Part shown: piece by piece, positions 49,125 through 57,503 of the stretch
Position numbering within the stretch: the first letter of the stretch is position 1
Layout: every line of letters starts with the position of its first letter
Source of the DNA: Miltoncostaea sp963771025
GTDB taxonomy: Bacteria; Actinomycetota; Thermoleophilia; Miltoncostaeales; Miltoncostaeaceae
Length of the DNA: 64,000 nt
Reading direction: 5' to 3'
Assembly (NCBI GenBank): GCA_963771025.1
Contig: CAVYRL010000003.1
Span: forward strand, 62,001-126,000
Notes under the pieces: model-generated
Seen by the model: the letters and a program-made list of their open reading frames with translations, nothing else
What the model was told of the DNA's origin: nothing
The model's database searches: none
Translations under genes and position numbers: made by a program

Positions 49125-50003
49125 ATGCACTCCGTCGTGGTCGGTACGGGCTCGATGGCACCCGAGATCGCTGCCGCGCTGGCCGTGACCGGCGCCCCCG
49201 TGGTGGTCGCCGGCCGCTCGGTCGAGGGTGCCGAGGACGCGGCCCGCCGGGCGACCGGGCTGGGCGACGCGGCCGAGCCGATCACGGCCCTCCGGCTCGA
49301 GGCCGCCACGTTCGCGGGAGCCGCGATGGTCGTGGAGACCGTCGCCGAGGACCTCGACGTGAAGCGCGAGCTGCTGGCGCGCGTCGAGGCGTGGTGCCCG
49401 CCGGAGGCGACGCTCGTCTCCAACACCTCGAGCCTGCGCATCGCCGACATCGCGACGGCGCTGGCGCGGCCGGAGCGCTTTGCCGGGCTACATTTCCTCA
49501 AGCCCGCCCATCTGACCGCGGTGGTCGAGGTGATCCCCGGCCCGGCGACGGACGCCGCCGTTGTGGACGACCTCGGGGCCCTCGCCGGGCGCATGGGCAA
49601 AGCCCCGCTGGTGGTGCGCGCCGACGTGCCCGGCTTCATCTGGAACCGAATCCAGTTCGCCGTTCTCCGAGAGTGCCTGCACATGGTGGAGGCCGGCGTC
49701 GCCGACGCAGCCGACATCGACGCCGCCGTCTCGGACGGGCTGGCGCCGCGCTGGATGGCCGCCGGCCCCCTGGCAACGGCGGACCTCGGGGGCCTGGCGG
49801 TGTTCGCGACCATCTCCGCCCAGCTCTTCCCGCATCTCGCCGACGGCGACGCCGCGCCCGAGGCGCTGACGACGCGCGCCGCCGAGGGTCGTCCGTTCGC
49901 GCGCTGGGCCGCCGAGAGTGGCGAGGACGTGGCCGAGCTGCGGGCGCGCGCGCTGGCGATGGGCCGCGAGATCGCCGCCCGGCGGCGGGAGCTGGGCGCG
50001 TGA
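49125..50003 (+). CDS. 3-hydroxyacyl-CoA dehydrogenase-family protein
   Basis: A 292-aa NAD-dependent dehydrogenase. It shows the Rossmann motif VVVGTGSMAPEIAAAL, ETVAEDLDVKRELL, SNTSSLRIADIA, LHFLKPAHLTAVVEVI (with Lys where His-Phe-Phe-Asn-Pro is usual, HFLKPAH) and DVPGFIWNRIQFAVLRECL. The variant active-site loop suggests a non-fatty-acyl substrate such as a sugar acid or lambda-crystallin-type gulonate. It is coupled to a hydroxypyruvate-isomerase-like gene. TAGCCT ends 6 nt before the ATG, hence leaderless. Confidence 0.82.
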   Translation: MHSVVVGTGSMAPEIAAALAVTGAPVVVAGRSVEGAEDAARRATGLGDAAEPITALRLEAATFAGAAMVVETVAEDLDVKRELLARVEAWCPPEATLVSNTSSLRIADIATALARPERFAGLHFLKPAHLTAVVEVIPGPATDAAVVDDLGALAGRMGKAPLVVRADVPGFIWNRIQFAVLRECLHMVEAGVADAADIDAAVSDGLAPRWMAAGPLATADLGGLAVFATISAQLFPHLADGDAAPEALTTRAAEGRPFARWAAESGEDVAELRARALAMGREIAARRRELGA

Positions 50004-50779
50004 ACCGCTTCTCCGCCCACCTCAGCACCCTCTTCCCCGAGCTGGCGCCCCTCGACCGCCCGGCGGCGGCGCGGGCGGCGGGTTTCGAGGCCGTCGAGAC
50101 ATGGTGGCCACCGGCGCCCGAGCCCGACGAGTGGATCGCCGCGGTGCGGGCCGCGGGCGTCACCGCCGAACTGGTCAACGCTGACGGCGGCGATCTGGCG
50201 GCCGGCGAGCGGGGGTACTGCACCGTCCCCGGGCGCGAGGGTGACGTGCTGCGCGCGGTGTGCGACGCCGCCAGGGTCGTGCTGGCCTGCGGCGGTGACC
50301 TGGTCAACCTGCTGGTGGGCCGCGTCGACCCCGCCCGCGACGCGGCGTTCCAGCACCACCTCGCGGTGGAGACCGTGCGCGCCGCGGGCGACGAGGCGGC
50401 GGTGCTGGGCGCGCGCATCGTGATCGAGCACCTCAACCCGTTGGACGTCGAGGCGCCGCTGCTGCCAACCCCTGCGGCGGCGGCGGCCTTCGTCACGGAG
50501 GTCGCCCACCCCTCAGTGCACCTGCTGTTCGATGCGTACCACGCCGCGCGCGCGGGCCTCGATCCGCTGGCCGAGGTGGAGCCGGTCGCCCACCTGATCG
50601 GGCACGTGCAGTACGCCGACAGCCCCGGGCGGGGGGCGCCGGGGACCGGGACGATCGATCTCTGGGCCCTGCTCGAGCGCCTCGACGCCGTCGGCTACGT
50701 GGGGCGCGTGGGGCTGGAATACGTGCCGAGCGGGCCCACCGCGGAGTCACTCGCGATCCTGACGGGCCGACCGGCCTGA
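50000..50779 (+). CDS. Hydroxypyruvate isomerase-like TIM barrel
   Basis: A 259-aa xylose-isomerase-like barrel. It has FSAHLSTLFPELAPLDR at the start, a metal-binding Glu in IVIEHLNPLD, FDAYHAA, IGHVQYADSPGRGAPGTGTID and the final metal Glu in GLEYVPSG. These are Hyi-family signatures. It would isomerise hydroxypyruvate/tartronate semialdehyde or a related 3-keto sugar. GTGA overlap with the dehydrogenase gene implies a joint pathway. Confidence 0.85.
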   Translation: MNRFSAHLSTLFPELAPLDRPAAARAAGFEAVETWWPPAPEPDEWIAAVRAAGVTAELVNADGGDLAAGERGYCTVPGREGDVLRAVCDAARVVLACGGDLVNLLVGRVDPARDAAFQHHLAVETVRAAGDEAAVLGARIVIEHLNPLDVEAPLLPTPAAAAAFVTEVAHPSVHLLFDAYHAARAGLDPLAEVEPVAHLIGHVQYADSPGRGAPGTGTIDLWALLERLDAVGYVGRVGLEYVPSGPTAESLAILTGRPA

Positions 50780-52582
50780 ATGGCGGCCGCTCCCCGCAAC
50801 CTGGTCAACCTCCACGCCGTCAACAAGGGCTACGCCAGCCGGTCGGTGCTGCGCAACGTCTCCCTCGGCATCTCGGCGGGCGACCGGATCGGCGTCGTGG
50901 GACGCAACGGCGACGGCAAATCGACCCTCCTGAGGCTGATCGCGGGACGCGAGCAGCCCGACTCCGGGCGGGTCACGCACGTCGGCGGCCTCGACATCGC
51001 GCTCATCGCGCAGAGCGACGACCTGGATCCGGCGAGGACGATCCGCGAGGAGCTGGTGGGCGGCCGCGCCGACCACGAGTGGGCCGGCGACAGCACCTTC
51101 CGCTCGGTGCTCGACGGGCTGCTGGGCGGAGTGGCCATCAGCCGTTTCCCGGAGGGGCTCGACACCCCGATCGGGCCGCTCTCGGGAGGCGAGCGTCGCC
51201 GTATCGCACTGGCGCGCCTGCTGCTGGACGGGCCCGAGCTGCTGCTGCTGGACGAGCCGACCAACCACCTCGACGTCGAGGGCGTCGCCTGGCTCGCCGG
51301 CCACCTGGCCGCGCGGCGCGGATCGCTGGTGGTGGTGACCCACGATCGCTGGTTCCTCGACGCCGTCTGCACCGCCACCTGGGAGGTCGCCGACGGGGAG
51401 GTGCACGAGTACGAGGGCGGCTACGCCGCGTACGTGCTGGCGCGCGCCGAGCGCGATCGCCTCGAGGCCGCGCGCGACGTGGCCCGGCAGCGCCTGCTGC
51501 GCAAGGAGCTGGCGTGGCTGCGCCGAGGGCCGCCCGCGCGCACCTCCAAGCCACGCTTTCGCATCGACGCCGCCAACGCCCTGATCGCCGAAGAGCCCGA
51601 GGTGCGCGACCGCGCCGAGCTGCTGCGGTTCGCCACCGCCCGGCTCGGCAACAACGTGCTGGACGCGGAGGACGTCTCCATCGCGTTCGGCGCGGCGCCG
51701 ATCCTGCGCGGGGTCACCTGGCGCCTCGGCCCCGGCGACCGGGTCGCGCTGGTGGGCGTCAACGGATCCGGCAAGACCACCCTGATCAACCTGCTCGGCG
51801 GTGAGCTCGAGCCCGACGCGGGCGAGGTGAAACGGGGCACGACGGTGCGGCTGGCGCACCTGTCGCAGGACACGGTCGAGGTCCCTGGGCACCTGCGCGT
51901 GCTCGAATCCCTGGAGCAGGTGCGGCTGCGCACCACCCTCAGCGACGGACGCGAGCTGACCGCCGCGATGCTGTGTGAGCGCTTCGGCTTTCGCGGCGCG
52001 CGCGGGCGCACCCTGGTGCGGGACCTCTCGGGAGGCGAGCGCCGCCGCCTGCAGCTGATGCGCCTGCTGATGAACGAGCCCAACGTGCTGCTGCTGGACG
52101 AGCCCACCAACGATCTCGACGTCAACACCCTGACCGCGCTCGAGGACCTGCTCGACAGCTGGCCCGGGACGCTGGTGGTCGTGAGCCACGACCGGTACTT
52201 CGTCGAACGGGTGTGCGACAACGTCTACGCCCTGATGGGCGACGGGGGCATCCGCCACATGCCGGGCGGCATCGAGCAGTACGTCGCCCTGCGCGCAGAG
52301 TCGGCCGCCGAGGATCCAGCGGCCCCTCCGGCCCCGACGCGTCGCCCGGAGACGGCTCGCTCGGGCGCCGTGCTGCGCGCCGCGCGCAAGGACGTTCAGC
52401 GTCTCGAGCGGGAGCTGGATCGGGTGGGAGACCGCGAGACGGCTCTCCAGGAGGAGATGGCGGGCCATGCCAGCGATCATGAGCGGCTGCGGGAGCTGAC
52501 CGCCCGGCTCACCGCGCTCGGCGCCGAGCGCGAGCGACTCGAAAGCGCATGGCTCGAGGCCTCGGAGCGGATGGAGGCCTGA
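50780..52582 (+). CDS. ABC-F family ATPase (Uup-like)
   Basis: A 600-aa soluble protein with two ABC ATPase cassettes: Walker A GRNGDGKST (about 42-50) and GVNGSGKTT (about 325), two LSGGERRR signatures, and two LLLDEPTN Walker B motifs. The linker between (about 215-290) is a moderate P-site tRNA-interaction motif, and the C-terminus (about 535-600) is a coiled coil (DVQRLERELDRVGDRETAL), as in Uup. It acts on the ribosome, not in transport. ATG directly abuts the previous stop. Confidence 0.93.
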   Translation: MAAAPRNLVNLHAVNKGYASRSVLRNVSLGISAGDRIGVVGRNGDGKSTLLRLIAGREQPDSGRVTHVGGLDIALIAQSDDLDPARTIREELVGGRADHEWAGDSTFRSVLDGLLGGVAISRFPEGLDTPIGPLSGGERRRIALARLLLDGPELLLLDEPTNHLDVEGVAWLAGHLAARRGSLVVVTHDRWFLDAVCTATWEVADGEVHEYEGGYAAYVLARAERDRLEAARDVARQRLLRKELAWLRRGPPARTSKPRFRIDAANALIAEEPEVRDRAELLRFATARLGNNVLDAEDVSIAFGAAPILRGVTWRLGPGDRVALVGVNGSGKTTLINLLGGELEPDAGEVKRGTTVRLAHLSQDTVEVPGHLRVLESLEQVRLRTTLSDGRELTAAMLCERFGFRGARGRTLVRDLSGGERRRLQLMRLLMNEPNVLLLDEPTNDLDVNTLTALEDLLDSWPGTLVVVSHDRYFVERVCDNVYALMGDGGIRHMPGGIEQYVALRAESAAEDPAAPPAPTRRPETARSGAVLRAARKDVQRLERELDRVGDRETALQEEMAGHASDHERLRELTARLTALGAERERLESAWLEASERMEA

Positions 52583-52673
52583 CGATCGGGAGACGAATTT
52601 CCACGGCGTGTCGATCTCGGGCATCCGTGTTCGACGCATGGATGAGAACCCGTAACCCCGAAGGAGGCGTGGC

Positions 52674-53102
52674 ATGCGATTCATGATCCTGGTGAAGGCC
52701 AACGCGGACAGCGAAGCCGGCACGGCGCCCGCCAAAGAGGTCATCGACGAGATGGGCAGGTACAACTCGGAGCTGATGAAGGCCGGCGTGCTGCTCGCGG
52801 GCGAGGGCCTGCACCCGAGCTCCGCAGGCGCGCGCGTCACGCTCTCGGGCACGGGCGCCTCCCCAAGCGTCACCGATGGACCCTTCGCCGAGACCAAGGA
52901 GCTGATCTCCGGCTTCTGGATGATCCAGGTGACGTCGAGGGACGAGGCCATCGAGTGGGCCAAGCGCATCCCGAACCCCACGGACAAGGACTTCGAGGTC
53001 GAGGTGCGCCGGGTGTTCGAGGCCGAGGACTTCGGTGACGAGTTCAGCCCGGAGGCGCGCGAGGCCGAGGCGCGGATGCGCGCCGAGCTGGAGCGGAAGT
53101 AG
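52674..53102 (+). CDS. YciI/DGPF-domain protein
   Basis: A 142-aa ferredoxin-like-fold protein. It begins MRFMILVKANADSEAG and has VTDGPFAETKELISGFWMIQV, the DGPF signature. Such proteins are usually encoded beside ECF42 sigma factors, as here. Excellent AAGGAGG ribosome site. Molecular function unproven. Confidence 0.92.
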   Translation: MRFMILVKANADSEAGTAPAKEVIDEMGRYNSELMKAGVLLAGEGLHPSSAGARVTLSGTGASPSVTDGPFAETKELISGFWMIQVTSRDEAIEWAKRIPNPTDKDFEVEVRRVFEAEDFGDEFSPEAREAEARMRAELERK

Positions 53103-53110
53103 CGCCCACG

Positions 53111-54364
53111 GTGCCGGGCGATGCGTACGGCGCGATCGACGCGATCTGGAGGATCGAGTCGGCGCGCCTGATCGCCGGCCTGGCGCGGATGGTGCGCGAC
53201 GTCGGCCTGGCCGAGGACCTCGCCCAGGACGCGCTGGTCGCGGCGCTGGAGCAGTGGCCGCGGTCGGGCGTGCCAGACAATCCGGGCGCCTGGCTGATGG
53301 CCACGGCTCGGCGGCGCGCGATCGACCGGATCCGCCGCGACGTCCGGCTCGAGCGCAAGTACGCCGAGATCGGCAGAGAGCGGGAGGCCGAGCAGGCGAC
53401 CACGCCCGACCTGGCCGCCGACATCGCCGACGAGGTCGGCGACGACCTGCTCAGCCTGGTGTTCACGACGTGCCACCCGGTGCTCTCCACCGAGGCGCGG
53501 GTCGCGCTCACGCTACGGCTCGTGGGCGGGCTCACGACCGCCGAGATCGCGCGGGCCTTCCTGGTGCCCGGGGCCACGGTCGCCCAGCGGATCGTGCGGG
53601 CCAAACGGACGCTGACGGCCGCGCGGGTGCCGTTCGAGGTGCCGAGCGGGGCCGAGCTCGACGCGCGGCTCGGATCGGTGCTCGAGGTCGTCTACCTGAT
53701 CTTCAACGAGGGGTACTCGGCCACGGCCGGCGACGACTGGATGCGACCGGCGCTGTGCGAGGACGCTCTGCGCCTCGGCCGGATCCTCGCCGAGCTCGCG
53801 CCCCGCGAGCCGGAGGTGCACGGCCTGGTCGCGCTGATGGAGATCCAGGCCTCGCGCGCCGCGGCCCGGGTTGATCGCGCCGGCGAGCCGATCCTTCTTC
53901 TCGATCAGGACCGCTCGCGCTGGGACCGCATCCTCATCACGCGCGGTCTCGCGGCCCTGCGGCGCGCCGAGGAGCTCGGCGGTACGCTCGGCCCCTACGG
54001 GTTGCAGGGCGCCATCGCCGCGTGCCACGGGCGGGCCCGCACCCCCGAGGAGACCGACTGGAAGCGCATCGCGGCGCTCTATGACGCCCTCGCCCAGCTC
54101 GTGCCCTCCCCTGTCGTCGAGCTCAACCGCGCCGTCGCCGTGGCGATGGCGTTCGGCCCGCAGGAGGGCCTCGACCTCGTCGACGCGCTGGCCGACGAGC
54201 CCGCGCTGGCGGCCTACCATCTGCTGCCCGCCGTCCGCGGCGACCTGCTGTCCAAGTTGGACCGGCGCTCCGAGGCGCGCGCCGAGTTCGCGCGCGCGGC
54301 GTCCCTGACGCGCAACGCGCGCGAACAGGAGGTGCTGCTCGCCCGCGCCGCGGAGTGCGCCTAG
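53111..54364 (+). CDS. ECF42-type RNA polymerase sigma factor
   Basis: A 417-aa sigma factor. Sigma-2 is at about 10-75 (DVGLAEDLAQDALVAALEQWP, WLMATARRRAIDRIRR) and sigma-4 at about 115-175 (LTLRLVGGLTTAEIARAFLVPGATVAQRI). A long C-terminal TPR-like domain (about 185-417) includes EVVYLIFNEGYSATAGDDWMRPALCEDALRLGRIL. ECF42 sigmas lack an anti-sigma factor and rely on this C-terminal domain for control. GTG start 8 nt after the DGPF-protein stop. The pair is a known unit. Confidence 0.93.
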   Translation: MPGDAYGAIDAIWRIESARLIAGLARMVRDVGLAEDLAQDALVAALEQWPRSGVPDNPGAWLMATARRRAIDRIRRDVRLERKYAEIGREREAEQATTPDLAADIADEVGDDLLSLVFTTCHPVLSTEARVALTLRLVGGLTTAEIARAFLVPGATVAQRIVRAKRTLTAARVPFEVPSGAELDARLGSVLEVVYLIFNEGYSATAGDDWMRPALCEDALRLGRILAELAPREPEVHGLVALMEIQASRAAARVDRAGEPILLLDQDRSRWDRILITRGLAALRRAEELGGTLGPYGLQGAIAACHGRARTPEETDWKRIAALYDALAQLVPSPVVELNRAVAVAMAFGPQEGLDLVDALADEPALAAYHLLPAVRGDLLSKLDRRSEARAEFARAASLTRNAREQEVLLARAAECA

Positions 54365-54386
54365 TCGGCCCGACTATGCTCGGCGG

Positions 54387-55322
54387 GTGTCCTCGCCTCG
54401 CGTGATCTCGCTGCTGCCCTCCGCGACCGAGATCATCCACGCCATCGGGCGGGGCGACACGCTGGTGGGCCGGAGCCACGAATGCGACTTCCCACCGGGG
54501 GTCGCGCGGCTGCCCGCGGTCTCGACCGCCCGGATCGACAGCGACGCTCTCGACCCCGCCCGGATCGACGCCGCCGTGGCGGCCGCCATCGCGGACGGCG
54601 AGCAGCTCTACGGGGTCTCTGCCGACGCGCTGGCCGAGCTGGCGCCCGACGTGGTCGTCACCCAGACGCTCTGCCGCGTGTGCGCGGTCGAGGGGGACGG
54701 CGTGCGCAGCGCACTCGGCGCCCGCGCGCTCGACGTCGAGGTGGTGGAGCTCGAGCCCGAGGGCGTGGAGGGCGTGCTGCGGTCGATCGTCGCGCTCGGC
54801 GACCTGCTGGGGGCACGCGAGGAGGCGCGGACCGTCGTTCGCCTGGGACGACAGCGCCTCACCTCGGTGCGGGAAGCCGTCGCCGGGCTCCCCCGCCCGG
54901 GAGTGGTGGTGGTGGAGTGGACCGACCCCCCGTACGCGGCGGGTCACTGGGTGCCCGAGCTGGTGGAGATCGCGGGTGGCCGCGAGCTGCTCGGGGTCGC
55001 GGCCACGCCGTCGGCCCGCACCACGTGGGAGGAGATCCGCGACCGCGCTCCCGAGCTGGTCGTGATCGCCCCGTGCGGGTTCGGCCTGGATCGGACGGTC
55101 GCCGAGGCGACGCCCGAGCGGGTGGCCGAATGGCTGGCCGGGACCCCCGCCCTGCGCGACGGCCGGGTATGGGCGATCGACGCCAACGCCTACCTCTCAC
55201 GCCCCGGACCGCGGATCGTCAACGGCGCCGAGCTGCTCGCCGGCATCCTCCACCCGGCCCACGCGACGACGCCGCCGGGATCAGCGATCGCGGTCGATTC
55301 GGGACGGACCCTCCTCCGGTAG
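54387..55322 (+). CDS. Cobalamin-binding BtuF-like protein without a signal peptide
   Basis: A 311-aa type III periplasmic-binding-fold protein. It starts RVISLLPSATEIIHAIGRGDTLVGRSHECDFP and has TQTLCRVC and PCGFGLDRTVAE. The family is annotated as cobalamin/haem ABC-transporter binding protein, but residue 1 begins directly at the fold, with no export signal or lipobox. Either the start is cytosolic by design or it acts in cytoplasmic corrinoid handling. TATGCT is 6 nt before the GTG, leaderless-like. Confidence 0.82.
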   Translation: MSSPRVISLLPSATEIIHAIGRGDTLVGRSHECDFPPGVARLPAVSTARIDSDALDPARIDAAVAAAIADGEQLYGVSADALAELAPDVVVTQTLCRVCAVEGDGVRSALGARALDVEVVELEPEGVEGVLRSIVALGDLLGAREEARTVVRLGRQRLTSVREAVAGLPRPGVVVVEWTDPPYAAGHWVPELVEIAGGRELLGVAATPSARTTWEEIRDRAPELVVIAPCGFGLDRTVAEATPERVAEWLAGTPALRDGRVWAIDANAYLSRPGPRIVNGAELLAGILHPAHATTPPGSAIAVDSGRTLLR

Positions 55323-55389
55323 GACGGCGGCGGCGGCAGGTCACGTTCACCGCGCACGTCGTCTGCGCGCGTCCAACCCCCTGTCAGCG

Positions 55390-55428
55390 CCCCCGGGATC
55401 GCGGCCGAGCCGGTCGCGATCCCGGGGG
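55390..55428. terminator. Bidirectional hairpin between convergent genes
   Basis: Perfect 14-bp arms CCCCCGGGATCGCG / CGCGATCCCGGGGG with an 11-nt loop, between the cobalamin-binding-like gene and the small minus-strand gene. No T run on either side. Confidence 0.75.
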
Positions 55429-55436
55429 TGGGATGG

Positions 55437-55649
55437 TCAGCGCTCGTTCCACTCGACGCACCATTCGGCCAAGCGCCTCGAGTAGCCGTCGGGCGGCGGC
55501 GACTCCTCGACCACGCCCTCCGGATCCCGCCGGAAGGCCTCGGCCCTCGCGATCGCCCGCGCCCTGGCCTCGACGAACTGCGGCCAGTCCGTCTGGTCGC
55601 CTGTCACGGAGAGGAACGAGGGAGCTCCAGCTCGCGCGGAAGTGGACAT
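55437..55649 (-). CDS. Small conserved-looking protein of unknown function
   Basis: A 70-aa ORF with an excellent ribosome site (AGGAGGT 5 nt before the ATG). It begins MSTSARAGAPSFLSVTGDQ, has an Ala/Arg-rich helix (FVEARARAIARAEAFRR) and ends RLAEWCVEWNER. No family recognised. Upstream lies a perfect 14-bp palindrome (55706-55719). The strong translation signal is the main support. Confidence 0.65.
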   Translation of the reverse strand: MSTSARAGAPSFLSVTGDQTDWPQFVEARARAIARAEAFRRDPEGVVEESPPPDGYSRRLAEWCVEWNER

Positions 55650-55705
55650 CGGGACCTCCTGGGGTCGGGAGTCCGATCCTTCCCAGGCGGCCCATGGACG
55701 GAAAG

Positions 55706-55719
55706 GCACCCTAGGGTGC
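55706..55719. promoter_or_regulatory. Perfect 14-bp palindrome between small gene and ltrA-like gene
   Basis: GCACCCT-AGGGTGC, complete symmetry, in the 147-nt divergent region. Candidate operator for either gene. Confidence 0.45.
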
Positions 55720-55796
55720 GTCGCGCGACACCTTGCGCCTCTCCCTCGGCGCCGGCGCGACCCGGCGGTCTGCGGTCGGCTTTCTCGACTGCGCGC

Positions 55797-57044
55797 ATGC
55801 CCGAGCAGGCCGTCACGCGCAGCCACCGCCTCGTGCCCATGCTCGGCCGCGACCCGCACGAGTCGTACCGCGGGGCCTCGCCGCTCGAGTTGCTGTTCGA
55901 CCTCACCTTCGTGATCGCGTTCGGCACCGCCGGCAACGAGCTCGCGCATTTCCTGGCCGACGACCACCTGGCCGCCGGAATCGGCGGCTTCCTGTTCGCA
56001 GTGTTCGCGATCTCGTGGGCCTGGATCAATTTCTCGTGGTTCGCCTCGGCCTACGACACCGACGACTGGGTCTTCCGCGTACTGACGATGGTGCAGATGG
56101 CGGGGGTGCTGATCCTGGCGCTCGGGCTGCCCACGATGTTCGATTCCCTCCAGCACGGTGGTCACGTCGACAACAGCGTGATGGTGCTCGGCTATGTCGT
56201 GATGCGCGTGCCGATGATCTTCCAGTGGGCGCGCGCCGCCCGGCAGGATCCCGCGCACCGGCGGGCGTGCGAGGCATACATCGTGACGATCCTCGCGGCC
56301 CAGATCGGGTGGGTCGGCCTGCTGTTCGCGCACACGTCGGTCGCCGCGACCATCGCCCTCGTGCTGGTGCTCGTGCTGATCGAGCTCACCGGCCCGGTGA
56401 TCGCCGAGAAGATGCTCGGGGGGACGCCGTGGCACGCGCACCACATCGCCGAGCGCTACGGCCTGCTGATCATCATCGCGCTGGGCGAGAGCCTGATCGG
56501 CACGATGGCGACGCTGACCGCCCTCGTCGGACCCGACGGGCCGGGCTGGTCGGCGGACGTCGCCCTGGTCGGCATCGCCGGCACCGCCCTGACCTTCGGG
56601 ATGTGGTGGATGTACTTCATCGTCCCGTCCGCGCAGGTGCTGCACGCCCACCGCGAGCGGTCCTTCGCCTGGGGCTACGGGCACATCGTGATCTTCGGCG
56701 CCGTGGTCGCGGTGGGCGGCGGGCTGCACGTCGCCGCGTATTTCATCGAACGCGAATCCGTGCTGGGCAGTGTCGCCACCGTCCTCACGGTCGCGATCCC
56801 CGCCGCGATCTTCGTCGCCGGGGTCTACTGGATGTACTCCACCCTGACGCGCTCCCTCGAGCCGTTCCACGTCGCGCTGATCGCGGGGAGCGCTGCCGTG
56901 CTGGTCGCCTCCATCACGCTCGCCGCGGGCGGCGCCACGATGGCGTGGTGCCTGCTGGTGCTCGCTCTGACCCCGTGGGTGACGGTGGTGGGATACGAGC
57001 TCCGCGGCTACCGCCACAACGCGGACGTGCTCGCGCAGCTCTGA
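55797..57044 (+). CDS. LtrA-family membrane protein (low temperature requirement A)
   Basis: A 415-aa protein with about ten to twelve transmembrane helices. It has the LtrA signature near the N-terminus (SPLELLFDLTFVIAFG) and ERYGLLIIIALGESLIGTMATL in the middle. Helices continue to the C-terminus. First linked to cold growth in Listeria; its molecular function is unknown. ATG at 55797; no ribosome site is clear, and another start is possible. Confidence 0.88.
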   Translation: MPEQAVTRSHRLVPMLGRDPHESYRGASPLELLFDLTFVIAFGTAGNELAHFLADDHLAAGIGGFLFAVFAISWAWINFSWFASAYDTDDWVFRVLTMVQMAGVLILALGLPTMFDSLQHGGHVDNSVMVLGYVVMRVPMIFQWARAARQDPAHRRACEAYIVTILAAQIGWVGLLFAHTSVAATIALVLVLVLIELTGPVIAEKMLGGTPWHAHHIAERYGLLIIIALGESLIGTMATLTALVGPDGPGWSADVALVGIAGTALTFGMWWMYFIVPSAQVLHAHRERSFAWGYGHIVIFGAVVAVGGGLHVAAYFIERESVLGSVATVLTVAIPAAIFVAGVYWMYSTLTRSLEPFHVALIAGSAAVLVASITLAAGGATMAWCLLVLALTPWVTVVGYELRGYRHNADVLAQL

Positions 57045-57107
57045 GAGTCGGCGAAGTCCCCCTGACGGCGGATGCCCGGCGCCGCTGTGGGGGCCTAGGT
57101 TGGCGGT

Positions 57108-57503
57108 ATGCCTGGTGCCCTCGGGACACTGCGGGTGGCCGCGACCACGATGTCGGCACGGCACGCCGCCTCGTGGGACGACCACGTGCGCCACGTCGGC
57201 GGCCGGCGCGAGGCCGACGCGCCCGCGCCGCTCGACCTCGTGCTCTGCGAGGCGGCCGCACGAGGGATCCGCCTGCTGGGCGGAACCCACCTCGTGCGAT
57301 CGGAGGGCGGCCTGCGCAACGTCGCCTGGATGGCCGGGCCGGAGGGACTGGTGCTCGCCCATGAGAAGGCCCACCTCTTCCCCATCGAGCGCACCCTCGG
57401 AACGAGCGAGGGTGATGGGCTCGCGGTCGCCCGCATCGGCTCGGCGACCGTCGGCGTCGCCCGCTGGGCGGCCCGGGCCGCCGGGGAGGCTCATGTCCGC
57501 TGA
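57108..57503 (+). pseudogene. Truncated carbon-nitrogen hydrolase (nitrilase-family) remnant
   Basis: A 131-aa frame that resembles the first half of a nitrilase. It reads TLRVAATTMSARHAASW, DLVLCEAAARGIRLLGGTHLV and VLAHEKAHLFPIERTLGTSEG, with the catalytic Lys in HEKAHLFP. It ends where a strand leading to the catalytic Cys (ICYDxRFPE) should begin, and the N-terminal part is shortened. So Cys and the whole C-terminal half are absent. It overlaps the deacetylase start by 11 nt. Still preceded by a leaderless-type box (TAGGTT, 6-nt gap). Confidence 0.65.

Noticed and set aside
50747..53476. Minus-strand open frame of over 900 codons
   Set aside because: Antisense to the ABC-F, DGPF and sigma-factor genes. 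No motif of its own.
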